From Chlorobiota bacterium (GTDB lineage: Bacteria; Bacteroidota; Bacteroidia; Bacteroidales; B39-G9): 40,976 nucleotides of DNA. The stretch's first letter is position 1, and the number at the start of each line of letters is the position of its first letter. Made by a program: the position numbers and the translations under genes. The stretch is taken from the NCBI GenBank assembly GCA_013152655.1, contig JAADFW010000078.1:1-40976 (forward strand), read 5' to 3'. Of this stretch, positions 1 to 8,834 are shown piece after piece. The notes under the pieces were generated by a model. The model was not told the origin of the DNA and made no database searches. It saw only the letters and a program-made list of their open reading frames with translations.

Positions 1-60
1 ATTATTCCCTATTTATTTAAATTATTACCTTTACACTTCATTTACATTAAACTTATTATC

Positions 61-1497
61 ATGAATTTTAATATAATTAAAGCAACAAATATCGATTATA
101 ATAATAGTTTTATTCTTATTGCCGATAAAAAAACTAATTTTAAAACCTTCAAATTTAACAGCAGCCAATTAACATATATAAAAAACAAAATTGCCGATGA
201 TGTTTCACAAATTACAATTCAGAATGTTAACCGGTTTTGTTTTATTCATATTGTAAATCTTAAGAAAGACAATTACATACAATCAGAAAAAATTCGTATT
301 TCCGGAAACACCTTTGGCACAACCATAAAAAAAGAAAAAATAAAAGAAATAATCATTGTAGATGCACACAATAAATCATCAAATTTACTGGCAATGACAG
401 AAGGATTAATTCTGGGATTGTATCAATTTACTAAATACCTTAAAGAAAAAAAGAAAAAAGAAATAGCCTTAAAAACCATTGAGGTATATGGTGATAAAAT
501 AAGCAATAAAGACCTTGAGGAAATAAAAATTTTATCGATGGCTGTTTTTAAAACACGCGATTTGGTTAACGAACCGGTTTCCTTTTTAACAGCTCCGCAA
601 CTTGCCAAAGAAATTGTTAACCTCGGCAAAAATAGCGGTTTTAAAGTCGATGTTTTTGATAAGAAAAAAATTGAATCGTTAAGAATGGGCGGTTTGTTAG
701 CAGTTAATAAAGGAAGTATTGACCCACCACGATTTTCTGTTTTAACATGGAAGCCTGAAAATGCTAAAAATAAAAAACCAATTGTTTTTGTTGGAAAAGG
801 AATAGTGTACGATACAGGTGGCTTAAGCCTGAAACCTACACCTGACAGTATGGAATGGATGAAATCGGACATGGCAGGAGCTGCTGCAGTTGCCGGACTG
901 TTTTATGCCATTTCAAAATTAAAATTACCGGTTTATGCTGTCGGGCTAATTCCTTCAACTGATAATCGTCCAGACGGCAACGCATATACTCCCGGCGATA
1001 TCATCAGAATGTACAACGGCTTGCATGTTGAAGTACTGAATACTGATGCAGAAGGCAGAATGATTTTGGCTGATGCATTGAGTTATGCCAGCCGGTTTAA
1101 GCCAGAGCTTGTTTTTGACCTTGCTACTTTAACCGGTGCAGCACATGCTGCCATCGGACACTATGCTACAGTAGCTATGGGAACAGCTAAAAATACCACA
1201 TTCAACAAATTAAAAGAAAGTGGAAATGAAATGTATGAACGCATTGTTGAATTTCCCTTTTGGGAAGAATACGATGAATTGATAAAATCGGATATTGCCG
1301 ATTTAAAAAATATTGGAGGAAGAATTGCCGGAGCGATAACTGCCGGTAAGTTTTTAGAACATTTTACCGATTATGAATGGATACATCTTGATATTGCCGG
1401 CCCTGCATTTGTTACTAAAGATATTGATTATATGAAAAAAGGCGGTACAGGGGTAGGCGTTCGTTTATTATATCATTTTCTTAAAACCAATTATTAA
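61..1497 (+). CDS. Leucyl aminopeptidase family protein (peptidase M17)
   Basis: Cytosolic two-metal aminopeptidase that removes N-terminal residues from peptides. The C-terminal catalytic half is clear: GKGIVYDTGGLSLKP gives metal ligands K246 and D251 and catalytic K258, the MKSDMAG segment supplies D270, and the family signature NTDAEGR at 327-333 supplies D329, E331 and R333. One extra residue lies between K258 and D270 compared with E. coli PepA, which also occurs in other M17 members. The N-terminal ~160 residues are divergent, as is usual for the non-catalytic domain. At 478 residues it is full length. The ATG at 61 is the first start in frame. It is the first gene of a run with pdxA (23-bp gap), the MmcQ-like gene and the DUF502 gene. 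The family and reaction are secure; the substrate is not shown by sequence. Confidence 0.93.
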   Translation: MNFNIIKATNIDYNNSFILIADKKTNFKTFKFNSSQLTYIKNKIADDVSQITIQNVNRFCFIHIVNLKKDNYIQSEKIRISGNTFGTTIKKEKIKEIIIVDAHNKSSNLLAMTEGLILGLYQFTKYLKEKKKKEIALKTIEVYGDKISNKDLEEIKILSMAVFKTRDLVNEPVSFLTAPQLAKEIVNLGKNSGFKVDVFDKKKIESLRMGGLLAVNKGSIDPPRFSVLTWKPENAKNKKPIVFVGKGIVYDTGGLSLKPTPDSMEWMKSDMAGAAAVAGLFYAISKLKLPVYAVGLIPSTDNRPDGNAYTPGDIIRMYNGLHVEVLNTDAEGRMILADALSYASRFKPELVFDLATLTGAAHAAIGHYATVAMGTAKNTTFNKLKESGNEMYERIVEFPFWEEYDELIKSDIADLKNIGGRIAGAITAGKFLEHFTDYEWIHLDIAGPAFVTKDIDYMKKGGTGVGVRLLYHFLKTNY

Positions 1498-1520
1498 CTT
1501 ATAGTTTTAAACTGAATAAA

Positions 1521-2588
1521 ATGTCTTCACATAATAAAAAAACAAAAGTAGGTATTTCGCATGGCGATATTAATGGAATTAGTTATGAAGTAGTACTGAA
1601 AACATTACAGGATAATAGAATAATTGAGTTCTGTACTCCAATTTTATATGGCTCGCCTAAAGTAAGTGCTTATCACAGGAAAGCATTAAATATCACTTCA
1701 ATAAATTTAACTACTATTAAACAAACAGAAGAAGCAAATCCTAAACGTGTAAACATTTTAAATTGCATTGATGATAATGTGCGGGTTGAACTGGGCAAAT
1801 CAACCACCATGGCTGGCGAATCATCTTTTAAAGCACTTGAAACGGCTGTAAACGATTTAATTGAAAACAAAATAGATGTTTTAGTAACAGCCCCTATAAA
1901 TAAGAAAAATATCCAATCGAAAGATTTTAAATTCCCTGGCCATACGGAATATTTAAAGGAAAAATTTGAAGCCGAAGAAGTGTTGATGATTATGATTAGT
2001 GACATTATGAAAATTGGAATTGTAACCGGCCATATTCCTGTTAAAGATATTGCTGCTACATTAAATTCCGATTTAATATTAAGTAAACTACGGATGTTCA
2101 ATGAATCGCTCAAGGTTGATTTTGCCATTAGAAAACCAAGAATAGCCGTGCTGGGTTTAAATCCGCATAATAGTGACGATGGACTTATTGGCGATGAAGA
2201 AGAGAAAATAATTATTCCTGCTGTTGAAGCTGCAAGAAATGAAAATATAATAGCTATTGGCCCGTTTCCACCTGATGGGTTTTTTGGCTCGGAGAATTTC
2301 ATGAAATTTGATGGTATTCTGGCTATGTATCACGACCAGGGATTAATTCCGTTTAAAGCTTTAACATTTGATTCAGGAGTAAATTATACCGCAGGCTTAC
2401 CGGTAGTGCGCACTTCACCCGATCATGGCACTGCCTATGAAATAGCCGGACAAAATGTTGCTTCGCCTAATTCATTTCGAAATGCACTTTATTTAGCCCT
2501 CGACATATATAAAAACAGAAATTTATATAAAGAATTAACAAGTAATCAGCTTGAAAAAGCAAAAATTGATGAAAAAAACAATCAATAA
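1521..2588 (+). CDS. pdxA: 4-hydroxythreonine-4-phosphate dehydrogenase PdxA
   Basis: NAD-dependent oxidation of 4-phosphohydroxy-L-threonine in the DXP-dependent pyridoxal phosphate pathway; the product is used by PdxJ. The three metal-binding histidines are at H171 (VTGHIPV), H216 (LNPHNSD) and H271 (YHDQGL), with the same 45- and 55-residue spacings as H166, H211 and H266 of E. coli PdxA. H141 and T142 in PGHTEYL match the substrate-binding pair. VRTSPDHGTAYEIAG near the C-terminus is also typical. Length (355 residues) is slightly above the E. coli enzyme. Only 2 bp separate its stop from the next ATG, so the MmcQ-like gene is probably co-transcribed. No pdxJ is in the window. Confidence 0.95.
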   Translation: MSSHNKKTKVGISHGDINGISYEVVLKTLQDNRIIEFCTPILYGSPKVSAYHRKALNITSINLTTIKQTEEANPKRVNILNCIDDNVRVELGKSTTMAGESSFKALETAVNDLIENKIDVLVTAPINKKNIQSKDFKFPGHTEYLKEKFEAEEVLMIMISDIMKIGIVTGHIPVKDIAATLNSDLILSKLRMFNESLKVDFAIRKPRIAVLGLNPHNSDDGLIGDEEEKIIIPAVEAARNENIIAIGPFPPDGFFGSENFMKFDGILAMYHDQGLIPFKALTFDSGVNYTAGLPVVRTSPDHGTAYEIAGQNVASPNSFRNALYLALDIYKNRNLYKELTSNQLEKAKIDEKNNQ

Positions 2589-2590
2589 AT

Positions 2591-2950
2591 ATGAATATTG
2601 AGGAAATCAGAGATTATTGCCTTTCAAAAAAAGGTGTTACAGAGAGTTTTCCTTTTGACGAAGTTACCTTGGTTTTTAAGGTAATGAATAAAATGTTTGC
2701 ACTGGTAAATTTAGATGGCGATTTGAGAATTAATTTAAAATGTGACCCGGAAAAAGCGATAAGGCTGAGAGAAAAATATTCAACCGTAATTCCGGGTTAT
2801 CACATGAATAAAAAACACTGGAATTCAGTATTTATTGATGGTTCAATAAACTATGATTTAATAAAAACCTGGATTGACCATTCGTATGAATTAATTGTAA
2901 ATTCACTCACTAAAAAACAAAAAGAAGAGTTAAAACTTAAACCTTATTAA
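2591..2950 (+). CDS. MmcQ/YjbR family protein
   Basis: A small (119-residue) cytosolic protein of the MmcQ/YjbR (CyaY-like fold) family. The family pattern is visible: an N-terminal helix (IEEIRDYCLSKKGVTESFPF), a strand-rich centre ending in NLKCDPEKA, and the signature PGYHMNKKHWNSV followed by a C-terminal helix with the hydrophobic pattern of the family. Members are often called DNA-binding, but their biochemical role is not established and nothing here fixes it. It follows pdxA after 2 bp and precedes the DUF502 gene by 3 bp, so translational coupling within the operon is likely. Family assignment is good; function is unknown. Confidence 0.88.
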   Translation: MNIEEIRDYCLSKKGVTESFPFDEVTLVFKVMNKMFALVNLDGDLRINLKCDPEKAIRLREKYSTVIPGYHMNKKHWNSVFIDGSINYDLIKTWIDHSYELIVNSLTKKQKEELKLKPY

Positions 2951-2953
2951 ATT

Positions 2954-3508
2954 ATGAACCTTTTAAGAAAACTGGTAAGTTACTTTTTACAAGGTGCTTT
3001 ATTAGTATTGCCATTAAGTATTACTGTTTACATTTTTTATTTATCTTTTATTTTTATCGACAATCTTATTCCTTTTAAAATTCCGGGATTGGGATTTTTA
3101 GTTATCCTTGGTGGTGTAACGTTTGTAGGAATGTTAGGTAAGTTTTTTATTACTAAGCCAATTTTTGCTTTTTTTACACGCTTATTAGACAAAACACCCC
3201 TGGTTAATTTAATATTTAAATCGGTTAAAGATTTGTTATCTGCTTTTGTAGGTACTGAGAAAAAATTTGACCGTCCGGTTCTTGTAATAATAAACAAATC
3301 GGCCAATGTTGAACGCCTGGGGTTTATTACACAAGAAGATTTGTCTGAAATAGGCATTTCCAATAAAAAAATGGCTGTTTATTTACCTTCGTCATACGGT
3401 ATTTTAGGCGATTTATATATTGTTCCATCTGAAAATATTACCCCAATTGATGTTCATTCGGCTGAAGTAATGAAATTTATTGTATCCGGTGGTGTTTCAA
3501 AATCATAA
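2954..3508 (+). CDS. DUF502 family membrane protein
   Basis: 184-residue inner-membrane protein. Two hydrophobic segments are visible, about residues 8-32 and 42-65, followed by a soluble C-terminal domain. The family pattern is seen in the order GALLVLPLSITVY, then FKSVKDLLSAFVG, then VPSSYG/LGDLYIVPSENI-like segments (here LPSSYGILGDLYIVPSENI). DUF502 proteins are widespread in bacteria and related to plant LCV/COV1 proteins; their function is not known in bacteria. It is the last gene of the pepA-like/pdxA operon and is convergent with the flavoprotein gene, with only 24 bp between the stop codons. That gap holds one copy of the dispersed palindrome family. Confidence 0.85.
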   Translation: MNLLRKLVSYFLQGALLVLPLSITVYIFYLSFIFIDNLIPFKIPGLGFLVILGGVTFVGMLGKFFITKPIFAFFTRLLDKTPLVNLIFKSVKDLLSAFVGTEKKFDRPVLVIINKSANVERLGFITQEDLSEIGISNKKMAVYLPSSYGILGDLYIVPSENITPIDVHSAEVMKFIVSGGVSKS

Positions 3509-3515
3509 TACTAAT

Positions 3516-3545
3516 TTTTTAACCCGCAAAATTCATGCATTGTCC
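3516..3545. repeat. Dispersed palindrome family, copy A (degenerate)
   Basis: TTTTTAACCCGCAAAATTCATGCATTGTCC matches the left arm of the perfect copy at 26057-26090 (TTAACCCGGAAAAT) and the ATTCATG centre, with a decayed right arm. It sits between the convergent stops of the DUF502 gene and the flavoprotein gene and overlaps the latter's stop codon and last codons. A role as a bidirectional transcript end or simply an inserted intergenic repeat would both fit. Confidence 0.5.
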
Positions 3546-4777
3546 ACACACGAATTTCCGGCTAACCAACCGGTTGAATAGGCAATTTGCAAATTATAAC
3601 CTCCTGTTTTTGCATCCAGGTCAATCATTTCACCGGCAAAGTACAGTCCTTTAATCAATTTCGACTCCATGGTTTTTGCATGTATTTCTTTTGTGGAAAC
3701 ACCTCCGGCTGTTATAATTGCCTCCTTGAATGAACGATGGCCGGCAACTGTAAAGGGAAGGTTTTTTATGAGTTGTCTGATTTGCTTTCGTTCTTTTGAA
3801 GATACTTGATGACATTCTTTTTCCGGATTAAGTTTTAACAAATCAAGAAATACAGGAACCATAGTTGCCGGAAGCCAAAACCGAAAAATATTACTAATTT
3901 TTTTCTTGCCATGTTCGTTCAAGTCCCGAAGCAATCGCCTATCAAGTTTTTGCTCATCAAGTGCCGGTTTCAGGTCAATGGTAATTTCCACTTTATTTTT
4001 TCGGTGCAATTCGTCAACAACAATTCTGCTTAAGGTTAATATTATAGGCCCGGATAAGCCAAAGTGGGTAAAAATCATCTCGCCAAAATCCTCGCCTGTT
4101 TTTTTGCCATTTACCCAAACCATTGCTTTTACATTTCTCAAATTAAGTCCTTGCAAGCTTTGTGCTAATTCCCCTTCTGTATTTAAAGGGACAAGTGCCG
4201 GCCTCACATTTTCAATTGTGTGCCCATGTTGTTTTGCAAGTTCATAACCTTCTCCGTTAGAGCCGGTTGCAGGATAAGATTTTCCTCCTGTGGCGAGAAT
4301 AACATGCCGGGTTATAAATTGTTGCTCATTGGCTTGAATTCCCTTTATCATTTCATTTTCAACAATAAGCTTCTCAACACGATGGGCACACCGTATTTCC
4401 ACTTTCATTTCATTTACCCATTGCAATAATGCCCTTAAAACATCTGCTGATTTGTTACTAACCGGAAAATAACGCCCGCCACGTTCAAGGCTTGTTTCAA
4501 CTCCATATTTGGAAAGTAAATCAATAATATCTTGTGAATAAAACTGAGAGAAAGCATTTCTAAGAAAACGCCCGTTGGGAAAAACATGAGTTATGAATTC
4601 ACTAACGGGGGCATTGTTTGTAATGTTGCACCGGCCCTTTCCCGTTATCAGGAGTTTGCGCCCCTCCTGCTTCATTTTTTCAAGTATTAAAACCTTCGCT
4701 CCTAATTCTGCGGCTCTTCCGGCTGCTAACAAACCTGCCGGGCCTGCTCCTACAACAATAACATCAAAATTTTTCAT
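3533..4777 (-). CDS. NAD(P)/FAD-dependent oxidoreductase (HI0933/YhiN/BaiN family)
   Basis: Flavoprotein of the HI0933-like family, about 414 residues, the family's usual size. The FAD-binding Rossmann motif is GAGPAGLLAAG at residues 10-20, followed by the acidic end of strand 2 (LILEK). The family signature GKGRCNITN is near residue 45, and the C-terminal FAD motif GLYFAGEMIDLDAKTGGYNLQ is followed by IAYSTGWLAG. The physiological substrate of most members is unknown; one relative (BaiN) acts on bile-acid intermediates, but that should not be transferred here. A longer frame begins at a TTG (4786), but that TTG lies inside a TATATTTG -7 element, so the ATG at 4777 is preferred. It is transcribed alone, convergent with the DUF502 gene and divergent from tyrS. 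Confidence 0.9.
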   Translation of the reverse strand: MKNFDVIVVGAGPAGLLAAGRAAELGAKVLILEKMKQEGRKLLITGKGRCNITNNAPVSEFITHVFPNGRFLRNAFSQFYSQDIIDLLSKYGVETSLERGGRYFPVSNKSADVLRALLQWVNEMKVEIRCAHRVEKLIVENEMIKGIQANEQQFITRHVILATGGKSYPATGSNGEGYELAKQHGHTIENVRPALVPLNTEGELAQSLQGLNLRNVKAMVWVNGKKTGEDFGEMIFTHFGLSGPIILTLSRIVVDELHRKNKVEITIDLKPALDEQKLDRRLLRDLNEHGKKKISNIFRFWLPATMVPVFLDLLKLNPEKECHQVSSKERKQIRQLIKNLPFTVAGHRSFKEAIITAGGVSTKEIHAKTMESKLIKGLYFAGEMIDLDAKTGGYNLQIAYSTGWLAGNSCVDNA

Positions 4778-4783
4778 CAACTG

Positions 4784-4791
4784 CAAATATA
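4784..4791 (-). promoter_or_regulatory. Bacteroidota -7 element of the flavoprotein gene
   Basis: Read on the minus strand this is TATATTTG, a full match to TAnnTTTG. It ends only 6 nt before the ATG at 4777, which would put the transcript start at or next to the start codon, so the mRNA may be leaderless. No clear TTTG -33 element is seen at the expected distance. Confidence 0.5.
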
Positions 4792-4974
4792 TCTTAAACT
4801 AAGTAATTGACGACTTAAGAGAGTAGAAATATCTAAAATTCTTAATAAATTTCCTGTAATAATGTGCCTCTTCAGAAAATATCCCTAAATCACTCAATTG
4901 TTAGCCATATTCTTTTTTTCAATACTAATACATTATATTGTTTTCACTAAAGAGTAATTTTTGAGGTTAATCAT

Positions 4975-4982
4975 TATCTTTG
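4975..4982 (+). promoter_or_regulatory. Bacteroidota -7 element of tyrS
   Basis: TATCTTTG matches TAnnTTTG. It lies 18 nt before the tyrS ATG at 5001, so the leader would be about 12 nt. The TTG that could be read as an upstream start of tyrS is the end of this box. A -33 TTTG at the standard spacing is not evident. Confidence 0.55.
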
Positions 4983-5000
4983 CCCAAAATTTTAATAAAA

Positions 5001-6290
5001 ATGAATTTTATTGAAGAATTAAAATGGAAAGGTATGATTCATGATATCATGCCCGGAACCGAAGAGCAATTAAATAAAGAAATGACGGCTGCTTACATTG
5101 GGTTTGATCCAACTTCCGATTCATTACATGTAGGTAGTTTTGCACAAATAATGCTACTTAAAATGTTTCAAATGAGCGGCCACAAGCCGTTTGTTTTAGT
5201 AGGTGGCGCCACAGGAATGATTGGCGACCCATCGGGAAAGTCACAGGAACGAAATTTGTTAGGCGAAGAGCAACTGAATCATAACCTGGAAAGCATTAAA
5301 AAACAATTAATGAAATTCCTTGATTTTGAAAATGGTGAAAATAAAGCTGAAATAGTTAACAATTACGATTGGATGAAAAATTATTCATTCCTTGAATTTA
5401 TTCGCGATATTGGAAAGCATATCTCAGTAAATTATATGATGGCTAAAGATTCTGTAAAAAAACGGTTATCATCAGATTCAAATTCAGGTATGTCTTTTAC
5501 AGAATTTACATACCAATTGGTACAGGCTTATGACTTTCTCTGGCTTTACAACAACAAAAATTGTAAATTACAAATGGGTGGTTCCGACCAATGGGGAAAT
5601 ATTACAACAGGTACAGAGCTGATACGCAGAAAATCCGGTGGAGAAGCTTTTGCTCTGACTATTCCTTTAATTACCAAAGCTGATGGAGGTAAATTTGGCA
5701 AAACAGAACAAGGAAACGTATGGCTTAATCCTGATTATACTTCACCTTATGAATTTTATCAATTTTGGCTTAACGTTTCTGATGCCGATGCAGAGAAATA
5801 CATTAAAACATTTACCCTGCTTAAAAAAGAAGAGGTTGAATCCTTAATCCGGAAACATAAAGAAGCTCCGCATTTTAGAGAATTACAAAAACGCCTTGCC
5901 AAGGAAATTACATGTATGGTGCATTCGGTGCAAGAATATGAAAATGCAGTAAATGCTTCGTCTATACTATTTGGAAAAGGCACGCATGATGCATTATCTA
6001 CAATTGATGAAAAAACATTTTTGTCAGTTTTTAAAGGTGTTCCTCAATTTGAACTAAAACAAGCAGATTTAAATAATGGTTTAAATATTATTGACTTACT
6101 GGCTGATAAAACAGAAGTTTTTCCTTCAAAAGGTGAACTTAGAAGAACAATAGCCGGCGGGGGGTTAAGTATTAATAAAACTAAAATTAATAGCCAGGAT
6201 GTAGTTATAAACTCAACTTACCTTCTTAATGACAAATATCTCCTGATACAAAAAGGCAAGAAAAATTATTATCTTATAAAAATTATTTAA
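5001..6290 (+). CDS. tyrS: Tyrosyl-tRNA synthetase
   Basis: Class I aminoacyl-tRNA synthetase that charges tRNA-Tyr; cytosolic dimer in the family. The first class I motif is HVGS at 43-46 after [17 protein letters not shown], and the KMSKS loop is KFGKT at 231-235, a variant common in bacterial TyrRS. The tyrosine and ATP pocket segment [11 protein letters not shown] is present. The C-terminal ~65 residues ([19 protein letters not shown] and what follows) form the S4 RNA-binding domain. The length of 429 residues is typical. An in-frame TTG at 4980 lies in the promoter's -7 element, so the ATG at 5001 is the start. The Wzz-like gene begins 43 bp after its stop. Confidence 0.96.
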   Translation: MNFIEELKWKGMIHDIMPGTEEQLNKEMTAAYIGFDPTSDSLHVGSFAQIMLLKMFQMSGHKPFVLVGGATGMIGDPSGKSQERNLLGEEQLNHNLESIKKQLMKFLDFENGENKAEIVNNYDWMKNYSFLEFIRDIGKHISVNYMMAKDSVKKRLSSDSNSGMSFTEFTYQLVQAYDFLWLYNNKNCKLQMGGSDQWGNITTGTELIRRKSGGEAFALTIPLITKADGGKFGKTEQGNVWLNPDYTSPYEFYQFWLNVSDADAEKYIKTFTLLKKEEVESLIRKHKEAPHFRELQKRLAKEITCMVHSVQEYENAVNASSILFGKGTHDALSTIDEKTFLSVFKGVPQFELKQADLNNGLNIIDLLADKTEVFPSKGELRRTIAGGGLSINKTKINSQDVVINSTYLLNDKYLLIQKGKKNYYLIKII

Positions 6291-6333
6291 CATACAGAAA
6301 TACTATAAAAATTAAAATAAAAAAAGCAAGAAA

Positions 6334-7347
6334 ATGGAAGACAACAAATCTGTTTATAACTTTGAATCGTTTGATTTAATTGAATTTATCATTAAACATT
6401 TAAAACCTATAATTATTATTACAGCTATTGCTGCTATTGTTTCAATAGTTGTTTCATTGGTTATTGTTCCTCGTTATAAATCAACAGTTATTATTTTCCC
6501 AACATCACAGGGATCTGTTTCGCAAAACCTTTTAGGAGTTGTAATGTATAAAACTATTCTTAAGCTTGGCGAAGATGAGGAAGTTGAACAATTAATGCAG
6601 GTCTTAAAATCTGACGATATACGTAATAAGATCATTAAAAAATATGATTTGATGAAACATTATGGCATTGACCCGGACTCAAAATACCCGCTAACAGAAA
6701 TTGACCGCGAGTTTGACAAAAATATTTCATTCATTCAAACTGAATATATGTCGGTAAAAATTGAAGTTTTAGATGTTGACCCGCAATTAGCTGCTGATAT
6801 TGCAAACAATATTGCTGCTCTTGTTGATACTGCTTTTAATAATATGAAGCAAGAAAGAGCTCAAAAAGCTCTTAAAATTGTTGAAAAAGAATACCTTGGC
6901 CTTAAAAATCAAATTGCCACGCTTGAAGATTCACTTACTTTATTAAGAAGTTATGGCATTAACGATTATGTTTCTCAATCGGAAGTTTACAATAATGCCT
7001 ATGCTGAAGCTATTCTAACTCATGATAAACAAGCAAAAAAAGATATTGAAGGAAAATTAAAAATTCTTTCTAAATATGGAGGAGCCTATTTGTCTATTGT
7101 TGCTTTTTTAGAGTATGAAAAAGAACATTTAAGTGATATAAAGGCTAAATATGCTGAAGCCAGCGTTGATGCTTCGCAAGACTTACCACATACATTTATT
7201 GTAAATCATGCAAAAGTACCTGAGAAAAAAACATATCCAATACGTTGGTTAATTGTTTCTGTTTCAACATTGTCAGCATTCATTTTTGCATTATTCCTTT
7301 TATTAATTTTTGAATATGGGAAAGCCAAATATTTTATAAAAGAATAA
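6334..7347 (+). CDS. Wzz/chain-length-determinant-like membrane protein
   Basis: 337-residue inner-membrane protein with the Wzz-type layout: a short cytoplasmic N-terminus, a transmembrane segment at about 21-44 (IIIITAIAAIVSIVVSLVIV), a long periplasmic helical region with coiled-coil character (about 130-290), a proline-containing stretch (AKVPEKKTYPIRW) and a second transmembrane segment at about 302-324. The family sets polysaccharide chain length and works with polymerases and exporters. There is no cytoplasmic tyrosine-kinase domain or Walker motif, so it is the short kinase-less type. Its neighbour is an O-antigen ligase/polymerase-like gene 35 bp downstream, which supports a role in surface polysaccharide. 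Other glycan genes are missing from the window, so the pathway cannot be named. Confidence 0.8.
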   Translation: MEDNKSVYNFESFDLIEFIIKHLKPIIIITAIAAIVSIVVSLVIVPRYKSTVIIFPTSQGSVSQNLLGVVMYKTILKLGEDEEVEQLMQVLKSDDIRNKIIKKYDLMKHYGIDPDSKYPLTEIDREFDKNISFIQTEYMSVKIEVLDVDPQLAADIANNIAALVDTAFNNMKQERAQKALKIVEKEYLGLKNQIATLEDSLTLLRSYGINDYVSQSEVYNNAYAEAILTHDKQAKKDIEGKLKILSKYGGAYLSIVAFLEYEKEHLSDIKAKYAEASVDASQDLPHTFIVNHAKVPEKKTYPIRWLIVSVSTLSAFIFALFLLLIFEYGKAKYFIKE

Positions 7348-7382
7348 CCTCAGTTTTACTAAATTTTAAAACCTTTTTAGTT

Positions 7383-8834
7383 TTGATCAATAATAAAAAA
7401 ATAGCTTGGGTTATCTTTATATCTGTAGTATTTATTCTTATAAATGCATTTTTTATTTATAAAGAAAACTTACTGTTAAGTATTATACCTTTAGGATTAT
7501 TGATAGTATTTGCAGGTTTTTTATATTTAGATAAGTTGGTATTAGCTGTTGTTTTCTTAGCTCCTCTTTCTGTTCCGCTCAGCAAAATTTCATCAATTGA
7601 AGGAATAGATATGTTTTTACCAACTGAACCTATTTTATTTGGTATTTTATTAATCTTTATTGCTAAATTATTACTTGACAATAAGTTTGACAAAAAAATT
7701 ATTTATCATCCTGTTTCAATTGCCATTTATTTTAGCCTTTTTTGGATGCTTGTTACATCACTAACAAGTACAATGATTGCTGTATCATTAAAATATTTGT
7801 TAGCGAGATTGTGGTTTATAGTTGCTTTTTATTTTATTGCCACTCAGATTTTTATCAATATTAAAAACATAAAAAAATACAACTGGCTTTATATAAGTGC
7901 ACTTATTATTGTAATATTTTATACCTGGATAAATTTATCAAAAACAGGATTTTTAGATCAAAAAGCCGCCCACGTTGCTGCTTCGCCGTTTTATAAAGAC
8001 CACACCTCTTACGGATCGGTATTGGCTATGTACATTCCTTTTTTAATTGGGTTTTCATTTTATAAAAATTATTCTATTCTTAAGCGCCGGGCTGTTTTAT
8101 TAATAACATTTATATTAATAGCAGCAATAATTTTTTCGTACACCAGGGCTGCCTGGCTTAGCCTTACTCCGGCATTTGTTGTTTGGCTTATAATTAAATT
8201 AAAAATAAGATTTAGAACTCTTGCATTTATAGGCATCATTTTTTTAGCACTGTTTTTCGTTTACAAAAATCAAATTTTTATAAAACTTGAAAGAAATAAA
8301 ACGGAATCTTCTACTAATATGGAGTCACACCTTAAATCAATGGCAAATATACGTTCTGATGCTTCAAATCTGGAACGCATTAACCGTTGGAATTCTGCTA
8401 TTAGAATGTTTAAAGAAAAACCCATGTTTGGATGGGGCCCGGGAACATATATGTTTCAGTATGCACCTTTTCAGCGGTCGTATGAAAAAACAATTATAAG
8501 TACAAATACCGGAAGGGCAGGAAATGCACATAGTGAATATTTAGGCCCGTTGGCAGAATCCGGTGTTTTGGGAACATTAAGCATCATTTTAATTATTATT
8601 TTTACAATTATAACTGCTTTAAAAGTTATAAATAATGCTGAAAAAAAAGAAGTGCGATTTTTAGCACTTATGGCTTTACTCGGATTAATCACCTACTATA
8701 CACATGGGTTTTTAAATAACTTTCTGGATACCGATAAAGCATCAGCTCCTTTTTGGGGGTTTACTGCAATGATTGTTGCACTTGATGTGTATCATACAAG
8801 ACAAAACACAAACAAAAAAGTAAAGAAAGATTAG
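7383..8834 (+). CDS. O-antigen ligase/polymerase-like membrane protein (Wzy_C domain)
   Basis: 483-residue polytopic inner-membrane protein with roughly 11-12 hydrophobic segments and a periplasmic loop carrying the Wzy_C/O-antigen ligase pattern: an arginine-rich run (NLERINRWNSAIRMF), KPMFGWGPGTY at 346-356 and NAHSEYLGPLAESGVLG with H383, the usual catalytic-loop histidine. WaaL ligases and Wzy polymerases share this domain, so which reaction it performs is open. The start is a TTG at 7383, just before the first hydrophobic segment; the next in-frame ATG would remove about 75 residues and two membrane segments. It follows the Wzz-like gene and its stop overlaps the stop of the convergent GAF-PP2C gene by 3 nt. 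Confidence 0.82.
   Translation: MINNKKIAWVIFISVVFILINAFFIYKENLLLSIIPLGLLIVFAGFLYLDKLVLAVVFLAPLSVPLSKISSIEGIDMFLPTEPILFGILLIFIAKLLLDNKFDKKIIYHPVSIAIYFSLFWMLVTSLTSTMIAVSLKYLLARLWFIVAFYFIATQIFINIKNIKKYNWLYISALIIVIFYTWINLSKTGFLDQKAAHVAASPFYKDHTSYGSVLAMYIPFLIGFSFYKNYSILKRRAVLLITFILIAAIIFSYTRAAWLSLTPAFVVWLIIKLKIRFRTLAFIGIIFLALFFVYKNQIFIKLERNKTESSTNMESHLKSMANIRSDASNLERINRWNSAIRMFKEKPMFGWGPGTYMFQYAPFQRSYEKTIISTNTGRAGNAHSEYLGPLAESGVLGTLSIILIIIFTIITALKVINNAEKKEVRFLALMALLGLITYYTHGFLNNFLDTDKASAPFWGFTAMIVALDVYHTRQNTNKKVKKD

Noticed and set aside
4980-5000. Upstream TTG start for tyrS adding seven residues
   Set aside because: The TTG is the end of a TATCTTTG -7 element; the ATG at 5001 follows it at a normal distance and matches the family's N-terminus.
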